DNA of 7,603 nucleotides from an uncultured bacterium (GTDB lineage: Bacteria > Planctomycetota > UBA1135 > GCA-002686595): the NCBI GenBank assembly GCA_913058555.1, contig CAJXRJ010000360.1, forward strand, positions 1 through 7,603, written 5' to 3'. The position numbers were made by a program, and so were the translations under genes. The notes below the pieces were generated by a model that did no database searches, had not been told where the DNA came from, and worked only from the letters and a program-made list of their open reading frames with translations. The stretch's first letter is position 1. The number at the start of each line of letters is the position of its first letter. This document shows positions 1-6,003 of the stretch, one piece after another.

Positions 1-48
1 CGAGATCATGCCTAGTCTCGTGGGCTCGGAGATGTGTATAAGAGACAG
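1..48. other. Illumina Nextera i7 adapter remnant (non-biological)
   Basis: This stretch is library adapter, not genome. Bases 30-48 are the 19-base Tn5 mosaic end used in Nextera kits, and 15-29 are the rest of the Nextera read-2 transposase adapter. Bases 7-14 (CATGCCTA) match the i7 index I know as N706, and 1-6 (CGAGAT) match the end of the P7 primer. The parts lie in the order and spacing of a finished library molecule, so the match is not chance. Genomic sequence starts at about base 49. Translating the adapter on the plus strand gives the peptide SEMCIRDR, a known contaminant string in protein databases. Confidence 0.97.
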
Positions 49-532
49 GGATGTCGGTGAGGACGAGATCGAGGTCGTGCACCGCGAGGGCGGCGAAGAG
101 CGTTCTCGGCGAGCCCTCGGTGCACCGCAGGCCGCGGATGACCTCCCCATCCCCCATGCCCTGGGGTCCATTCTCTTCGGCGAGCAGCGGCTCCAGCAGG
201 CGAAACGCGACAAGCTTCATCATGACGTCGGCGACTCCGATGCGCAGGGGCCGCAGCCGCCCACGGGCGGTGCCGCGCACGACGCTGCTCAGCTCCTCCC
301 CGAGCTGGAAGATCTGATCCGCGTAGCTCTTCACCACGTGGCCGGTGGGCGTCAGCTCAAGGCTCCTGCCGCGGCGCTCGAAGAGGGCCGACCCCACGCT
401 CGCCTCGAGCGATTTGAGCTGGGCGCTGATCGACGGCCGCCCCACATGGAGACGCCGGCCCGCCGCGGCGATGCTGCCCTCATGGGCGACGACCCAGAAG
501 TAGTGCAGGTGGTGGTAGTTGAGCCAGTGCAT
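49..532 (-). CDS. LysR-family transcriptional regulator, NhaR-type (3' part missing)
   Basis: Translating the minus strand from the ATG at 532-530 gives 161 residues before the adapter junction. The N-terminus, MHWLNYHHLHYFWVVAHEGS, closely resembles NhaR-type LysR regulators, whose family start is close to LNYNHLYYFW. Residues about 5-64 form the winged helix-turn-helix DNA-binding domain, with recognition-helix residues RPSISAQLKSLE and the wing FERRGRSLELTPTG. From about residue 93 (LRIGVADVMMKLVAFRLLEPL) the effector-binding domain begins. A full protein would be about 300 residues, so roughly half is missing. The frame stays open through the adapter, so downstream residues there are artefactual. 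There is no clear Shine-Dalgarno sequence before the ATG. A TTG at 580-578 in the same open frame follows a G-rich run, but family alignment favours the ATG. In E. coli NhaR activates the Na+/H+ antiporter gene nhaA; no antiporter is visible here, so the target is unknown. It is divergent from the HPF-like gene. Confidence 0.9.
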
Positions 533-548
533 GGGGGAATCGCTCGAA

Positions 549-567
549 GCGTCGCTTTTTTCGACGC
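549..567 (-). other. Inverted repeat with A/T-rich loop in the LysR leader
   Basis: A perfect 6-bp inverted repeat (GCGTCG / CGACGC) flanks a 7-base loop that is CTTTTTT on the plus strand and AAAAAAG in the LysR message. It lies 17 bases upstream of the LysR start, in the divergent gap to the HPF-like gene. A second overlapping pairing (CGCTTT at 553-558 with AAAGCG at 568-573) makes two alternative stems possible. It could be an operator for autoregulation, which is usual for LysR proteins, or an mRNA leader hairpin. Neither arm is followed by a T tract on its own strand, so it is not a clear terminator. I found no convincing -10/-35 pair in the 533-688 gap. Confidence 0.3.
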
Positions 568-677
568 AAAGCGTACCCAAGGACCCCCCTGAGCAGAACA
601 GGCCGTCTCGCCGATGTTGTGGGTGCCGGGGCGAGGAACCGTTCTTCGCCCTCGGCTGACCGAAAACCGATGGCGGC

Positions 678-682
678 GGAGG
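678..682 (+). promoter_or_regulatory. Ribosome binding site of the HPF-like gene
   Basis: GGAGG lies 6 bases before the ATG at 689. This decides the start: an in-frame upstream ATG at 614 would add 25 residues rich in Arg and Pro that do not resemble the family, while the ATG at 689 begins exactly at the HPF fold. Confidence 0.75.
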
Positions 683-688
683 CCAATC

Positions 689-1048
689 ATGAATCTTGAG
701 ATCAGAGCGAACGGAATGAAGATGACGGAGGGACTGAGGGCCCACGCCGAGGAGCGGGTGCGCCATGCCCTGCTTCGATTCCGCGAGCAAGTGACTTGGG
801 TGCGCGTGCAGTTCACCGATATCAACGGGCCAAGGGGCGGCGTCGACATTCGATGCAAGATCGAAGCGAAGGTGCAAACGGGCGGCGGCATCGTCGTGCA
901 CGAAACGCGCGAGACGCCCTTCTCCGCCCTCGCCGACGCCACGGACGCCGTGCGTCACTCGGTGGCGCGGCGCCTGGCCCGGTTCCGAGATCATAGGCGC
1001 GGGCGCAGACAGATTAGGCTCCGTGGCGAGCTCCTCGACCAAGTCTGA
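689..1048 (+). CDS. HPF/RaiA-family ribosome-associated protein (short form)
   Basis: A 119-residue basic protein beginning MNLEIRANGMKMTEGLRAHAEERV. It shows the beta-alpha-beta-beta-beta-alpha pattern of the ribosome hibernation factor (sigma-54 modulation/S30AE) fold: strand 2-7, helix about 13-30, strands around VTWVRVQFTDIN, GGVDIRCKIEAKV and GGIVVHETRE, then a helix FSALADATDAVRHSVARRLARFRD. In the family this domain binds the 30S decoding region, blocking mRNA and tRNA entry and protecting idle ribosomes. The C-terminal dimerisation domain of long HPF is absent, so this is a short-form or RaiA-like protein. The tail after about residue 100 is Arg-rich (RDHRRGRRQIRLR), fitting rRNA contact. 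It is not next to rpoN, the common location of classical hpf, so I give no symbol. Several related families of ribosome-associated proteins share this fold, and its specific role is inferred. Confidence 0.83.
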   Translation: MNLEIRANGMKMTEGLRAHAEERVRHALLRFREQVTWVRVQFTDINGPRGGVDIRCKIEAKVQTGGGIVVHETRETPFSALADATDAVRHSVARRLARFRDHRRGRRQIRLRGELLDQV

Positions 1049-1073
1049 GGGACCTGGCTACGACGACAGAAGG

Positions 1074-1096
1074 GCGGGCCGCAGACACGCGCCCGC
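1074..1096 (+). terminator. GC-rich hairpin downstream of the HPF-like gene
   Basis: GCGGGC at 1074-1079 pairs with GCCCGC at 1091-1096 around an 11-base loop, 26 bases after the HPF-like stop codon. The sequence that follows is AAGAACACC with no T tract, so it does not fit a classical intrinsic terminator. It may help separate the HPF-like gene from the next plus-strand gene or may only stabilise the 3' end. Confidence 0.2.
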
Positions 1097-1159
1097 AAGA
1101 ACACCTGGAGTGCCGCCACCAAATGCCTCACACACTGAGAACGACGAAGACGACGACGG

Positions 1160-1179
1160 AGGTCCTTAGGGAGGGACCT
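1160..1179 (+). promoter_or_regulatory. Hairpin enclosing the ribosome binding site of the PagL-like gene
   Basis: AGGTCC at 1160-1165 pairs perfectly with GGACCT at 1174-1179, leaving an 8-base loop TTAGGGAG. The best Shine-Dalgarno for the GTG start at 1185 is AGGGAGG at 1168-1174, which sits in the loop and first stem base at a spacing of 10. The ribosome binding site is thus displayed in, or partly masked by, a small stem-loop. The sequence before it (about 1139-1160) is a purine-rich GAC/GAA run. The Shine-Dalgarno supports the GTG start. A regulatory role for the stem is inference. Confidence 0.4.
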
Positions 1180-1184
1180 GAAGG

Positions 1185-1796
1185 GTGTCGGGCTTAGGTG
1201 GGGCCGACGGCGGCCTCCGGGTAAGGGCGGCGGCCGCGCTTGTGGTCGCTGCCTGCTTAGGCCCCTCATGCCAATCGGAGGGGCAACGCTTCGCGAGCGT
1301 TTACGCGGGCCCCTACACCGACAACTCCCTGCCCGAAGAGATCGCGCTCTTCCGACCGCTGTCCTTCGAGGACGCCACCCTCGTGGCCGCCGCGGTCAGC
1401 CAGGTCATCGCCGAACCCTCGGAGCATTACCGCTGGGAGCTCGAGGGCAACTTCGTCCAGTGGTTTGGAGACCAGGATCACCAGGAGTTCGCCGGGCTCG
1501 CCGTGTTTCGATGGCTCTCCCTCCCGTGGGACCGTTGGATCGACTCCTCGATCGCGTTTGGCAACGGCCTTTCGTGGGCCACGGAGACACCGGCCCTCGA
1601 GGAGCAATTCCATCCCGACACCGGCGCCACCCAACTTCTCTATCACATCGCCGTCGAGGTCGCCTTCGAACTTCCCAAGGCCCCGGACTGGCAGACCTTC
1701 GTGAGGGTCCACCATCGCTCCGGAGTGTTCGGGCTTTTCAGCGACGTGGACGGAGGCTCCAACGTTCTCGCGCTGGGCCTCCGGTACGGTTTCTGA
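1185..1796 (+). CDS. Exported beta-barrel-type protein, tentatively PagL-like (acyloxyacyl hydrolase family)
   Basis: A 203-residue protein from a GTG start chosen because AGGGAGG precedes it and an export signal follows directly. Residues 11-23 are LRVRAAAALVVAA, a short basic segment and hydrophobic core, followed by Cys24 in a good lipobox (V-A-A-C) and a second Cys29; cleavage by either signal peptidase is conceivable. The mature part alternates polar and aromatic residues as in amphipathic strands (YRWELEGNFVQWF, FAGLAVFRWLSL, IAFGNGLSWATE, IAVEVAFELP, FVRVHHRSG). It ends LALGLRYGF, the terminal-Phe signature of outer-membrane barrels. His177-Arg-Ser179 in HHRSG matches the H-x-S catalytic pair of PagL lipid A 3-O-deacylases, and the length is close to that family. 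I cannot place the catalytic acid with confidence. Lipid A deacylation is therefore a hypothesis; a non-enzymatic outer-membrane protein is the main alternative. Confidence 0.6.
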   Translation: MSGLGGADGGLRVRAAAALVVAACLGPSCQSEGQRFASVYAGPYTDNSLPEEIALFRPLSFEDATLVAAAVSQVIAEPSEHYRWELEGNFVQWFGDQDHQEFAGLAVFRWLSLPWDRWIDSSIAFGNGLSWATETPALEEQFHPDTGATQLLYHIAVEVAFELPKAPDWQTFVRVHHRSGVFGLFSDVDGGSNVLALGLRYGF

Positions 1797-1829
1797 CAGC
1801 GCATCCGGGGGTGCACGCACTCGACGTGC

Positions 1830-1846
1830 CCGGCCGCGTGGGCCGG
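1830..1846. terminator. GC hairpin between convergent genes
   Basis: CCGGCC at 1830-1835 pairs with GGCCGG at 1841-1846 around the loop GCGTG. It lies between the stop of the PagL-like gene (1796) and the stop of tex (1904), where transcripts from both strands should end. There is no T tract on either side, so it is only a candidate bidirectional terminator. I saw no better one in 1797-1903. Confidence 0.25.
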
Positions 1847-1864
1847 TGCGCCTGAGCCAAGACC

Positions 1865-1892
1865 CAGGGACCCCCACGCAGGGACCCCCACG
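1865..1892. repeat. Tandem direct repeat, two exact 14-bp units
   Basis: CAGGGACCCCCACG occurs at 1865-1878 and again, exactly and without spacer, at 1879-1892, ending 11 bases before the tex stop codon. The repeat is in non-coding DNA between two converging genes. It looks like a slippage duplication; each unit contains the near-palindrome GGGACCCC. Confidence 0.9.
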
Positions 1893-1903
1893 CTGGAATC
1901 GAG

Positions 1904-4285
<2,382 letters not shown>

Positions 4286-4310
4286 GGGCGAAGGAGGAGG
4301 AATACGCAGA

Positions 4311-4341
4311 CGCGCGCGACCCGGACGTCGGATCGCGCGCG
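4311..4341 (-). other. Strong hairpin in the tex 5' leader
   Basis: A nearly perfect 31-base symmetric stem-loop: a 9-bp outer stem (CGCGCGCGA / TCGCGCGCG), one C-A mismatch, a 3-bp inner stem (CCG/CGG) and a 5-base loop GACGT (plus strand). It lies 25 bases before the tex start codon and just downstream of the candidate promoter, so it would sit at the very 5' end of the message. It has no T tract, which argues against an intrinsic terminator. It may stabilise the mRNA or bind a regulator, and the alternating CG tract could also adopt Z-form DNA. Confidence 0.5.
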
Positions 4342-4345
4342 CCAG

Positions 4346-4374
4346 ATCATCGGGATTTCGGCAGGCAGAAACAA
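4346..4374 (-). promoter_or_regulatory. Candidate sigma-70-type promoter of tex
   Basis: On the minus strand TTGTTT (4374-4369) and GATGAT (4351-4346) are separated by exactly 17 bases. They match the -35 and -10 consensus at 3 of 6 and 4 of 6 positions, within an A/T-richer dip of an otherwise GC-rich region. Transcription would start near 4339, leaving a leader of about 55 bases. It lies directly downstream of the hutH terminator-like hairpin. The match is modest and the host sigma-factor consensus is unknown. Confidence 0.3.
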
Positions 4375-4391
4375 TGGCCTGCTCCTTCATC

Positions 4392-4421
4392 AAAAAGGAA
4401 GAGCCGCCGAACGATCGCGGC
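4392..4421 (-). terminator. Candidate intrinsic terminator of hutH
   Basis: On the minus strand, beginning one base after the hutH stop codon, GCCGC (4421-4417) pairs with GCGGC (4407-4403). Two further inner pairs are possible with one bulge. The stem is followed by TCTTCCTTTTT (4402-4392). The short GC stem and T-rich tail fit a rho-independent terminator, though the stem is short and the T run starts a few bases late. Confidence 0.45.
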
Positions 4422-4422
4422 C

Positions 4423-5976
4423 TTACGAAAGCAGCGGGCCGATGGCGCCCTCGACTTCCGCCACCAAGGCGCCCGATGCGATGCAGTCTTTGGCCGCTGC
4501 GAGGTCAGGCTGGAGGTAACGGTCCCCCTCGAGGGGCTCCACCACCCGGCGCAGCGCCTGGTAGGCGGCTTCTGCCCCCCGGCCCGCCCGAAGATCCTTT
4601 GTGAATTCACGGGCCTGCGCGCCGCAAACGAGCTCGATCCCAAGGCCCGCTTCCACATTGTCGAGGATCATGCGCGTCTTGCGTGCCGCGGTGACGCCCA
4701 TGGACACGTGATCCTCTTGGTTCGCGCTCGTGGGGATGGTGTCCACCGATGCGGGATGTGCGTAGACCTTGTTCTCGCTTGCGATGGCCGCGGCGGCGTA
4801 CTGCGCGATCATGAGGCCAGAGTGCAGGCCAGGCTTCGGGGACAGGAACGCAGGCAATCCGGAGAGATCAGGGTTCACCATCTGCTCGACGCGGCGCTCC
4901 GACACATTGGCGAGGGTGCACACGGAGAGCCCAAGGTAGTCGAGGATCATCGACAGGGGCTGGCCGTGGAAGAGCCCCGCGCTGAAGACCTCGCCCGTCT
5001 TTGGAACAACGAGTGGGTTGTCGGTGACGGCGTTGAGTTCAGCCGTCAAGACGTCGGTCACGTGGGCAAGGGCCGTCTTGACCGCGCCGTGGATCTGTGG
5101 CACGCAGCGCAGGGAATAAGGATCCTGCACTCGGTCGCAGTCTTCGTGGGAGCTCAGCACCTCCGAATGGGCCAGGCAAGCCCGCACGTTCTGCGCCGTG
5201 CGCCGCTGGCCTTCGTTGTTCTTGAGCTGCGCGAGCAGGTCCTGGAACGGACGCACGCTGCCCTTGAGCGCCTCGATGCAAAGGGAAGCGATCGCATCGG
5301 CCGCCTTCGAGAGGTTGGTAGCCCGCAGCACGCTCACGACCCCGGAGGCCTTCATGATCTCGGTGCCGTTGATCAGCGCGAGCCCCTCCTTGGCTTGGAG
5401 CACAAGGGGCGCCAGGCCCGCCGCGTCCAGTGCTTCGCGCGCGGGCAGCGGCGAGCCGACCGCCGCATCCGGCCCAAGGACCCACGCTTCGCCAAAGCCC
5501 ATCATGGCCGCCGCCATGTGAGAAAGTGGCGCGAGGTCCCCGCTGGCCCCCACCGAGCCCTGCTGGGGCACGACGGGCACAAAGCCCGCGTTGAAGACGT
5601 CGCGCAGGTAATCCACGAGCTCCGGGCGAACGCCCGAGACGCCCCGGAGCAGGCTGTTGAGCCGCAGCACCTGGGCGATGCGCACCTCCCGCACCGGCAT
5701 CGCCTCGCCCACCCCAACGCAGTGCGACACGATCAGGTTGTGCTGGAGCTCCACAAGGTCCTCCTTGGGCACCGCCACGTTCTTCAGCTTGCCGAAGCCG
5801 GTCGTGAGGCCATAGACGACGTCGCCCGCGGCAACGTGGGCATCCACCATCGCCCGGGAGGCGCGGATGCCGTCGTAGACGCTCGGGTCCAAGGAGAGCC
5901 GAAGGGAGCCTCCGCCAACGAGGGGCGCGAGGTCGTTCAGGGAAAGGGACGAGCCGTCGAGGTTGAGGGTGTTCAC
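4423..5976 (-). CDS. hutH: Histidine ammonia-lyase
   Basis: A 517-residue enzyme, near the family's usual 500-510, that removes ammonia from L-histidine to give urocanate, the first step of the Hut pathway, in the cytoplasm. The MIO cofactor precursor Ala144-Ser145-Gly146 lies in GSVGASGDLAPLSH. Other active-site elements are Tyr55 in YGLTTGFG, His85 in the HAL-type NLIVSHCVGVG (favouring histidine over tyrosine or phenylalanine), Asn203 in LINGTE, Tyr287/Arg290 in QDPYSLR, Phe336, and Glu421 in SANQEDHVSMG. One oddity is Leu335 in GLFHGQP, where the family normally has Asn (GNFHG). The start is a GTG at 5976 with no clear Shine-Dalgarno; it fits the family N-terminus, and the upstream gene's stop codon lies in the same frame ten codons above. 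It follows the beta-sandwich gene by 27 bases and is probably co-transcribed with it. No hutU, hutI or hutG is visible. A terminator-like hairpin follows its stop. Confidence 0.95.
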   Translation of the reverse strand: MNTLNLDGSSLSLNDLAPLVGGGSLRLSLDPSVYDGIRASRAMVDAHVAAGDVVYGLTTGFGKLKNVAVPKEDLVELQHNLIVSHCVGVGEAMPVREVRIAQVLRLNSLLRGVSGVRPELVDYLRDVFNAGFVPVVPQQGSVGASGDLAPLSHMAAAMMGFGEAWVLGPDAAVGSPLPAREALDAAGLAPLVLQAKEGLALINGTEIMKASGVVSVLRATNLSKAADAIASLCIEALKGSVRPFQDLLAQLKNNEGQRRTAQNVRACLAHSEVLSSHEDCDRVQDPYSLRCVPQIHGAVKTALAHVTDVLTAELNAVTDNPLVVPKTGEVFSAGLFHGQPLSMILDYLGLSVCTLANVSERRVEQMVNPDLSGLPAFLSPKPGLHSGLMIAQYAAAAIASENKVYAHPASVDTIPTSANQEDHVSMGVTAARKTRMILDNVEAGLGIELVCGAQAREFTKDLRAGRGAEAAYQALRRVVEPLEGDRYLQPDLAAAKDCIASGALVAEVEGAIGPLLS

Positions 5977-6003
5977 GCCGGGAATAGTAGCGCGCGGGGC
6001 CCG

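Noticed and set aside
30..48. Tn5 mosaic end as evidence of a natural transposon
   Set aside because: It is joined to a Nextera index and P7 primer end in library order, with no transposase or target duplication.
8..592. 194-codon plus-strand ORF beginning in the adapter
   Set aside because: Its first residues are translated adapter, and the rest is antisense to the clear LysR regulator on the minus strand.
560..600. Sigma-54-like promoter upstream of the LysR gene (TTGGG...TTTGC on the minus strand)
   Set aside because: The GG-to-GC spacing is one base short of the strict -24/-12 spacing and the flanking consensus is poor.
1139..1160. GAC/GAA trinucleotide run as a microsatellite or CRISPR-like repeat
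   Set aside because: It is short and imperfect, with no spacers; it is best seen as low-complexity leader sequence.
1266..1877. 203-codon minus-strand ORF opposite the PagL-like gene
   Set aside because: It has no export signal, motif or ribosome binding site, while the plus strand has all three.
4286..4393. 36-residue N-terminal extension of Tex from a TTG start
   Set aside because: Codon use is unlike the gene, there is no similarity to Tex N-termini, and the region holds terminator, promoter and hairpin candidates.
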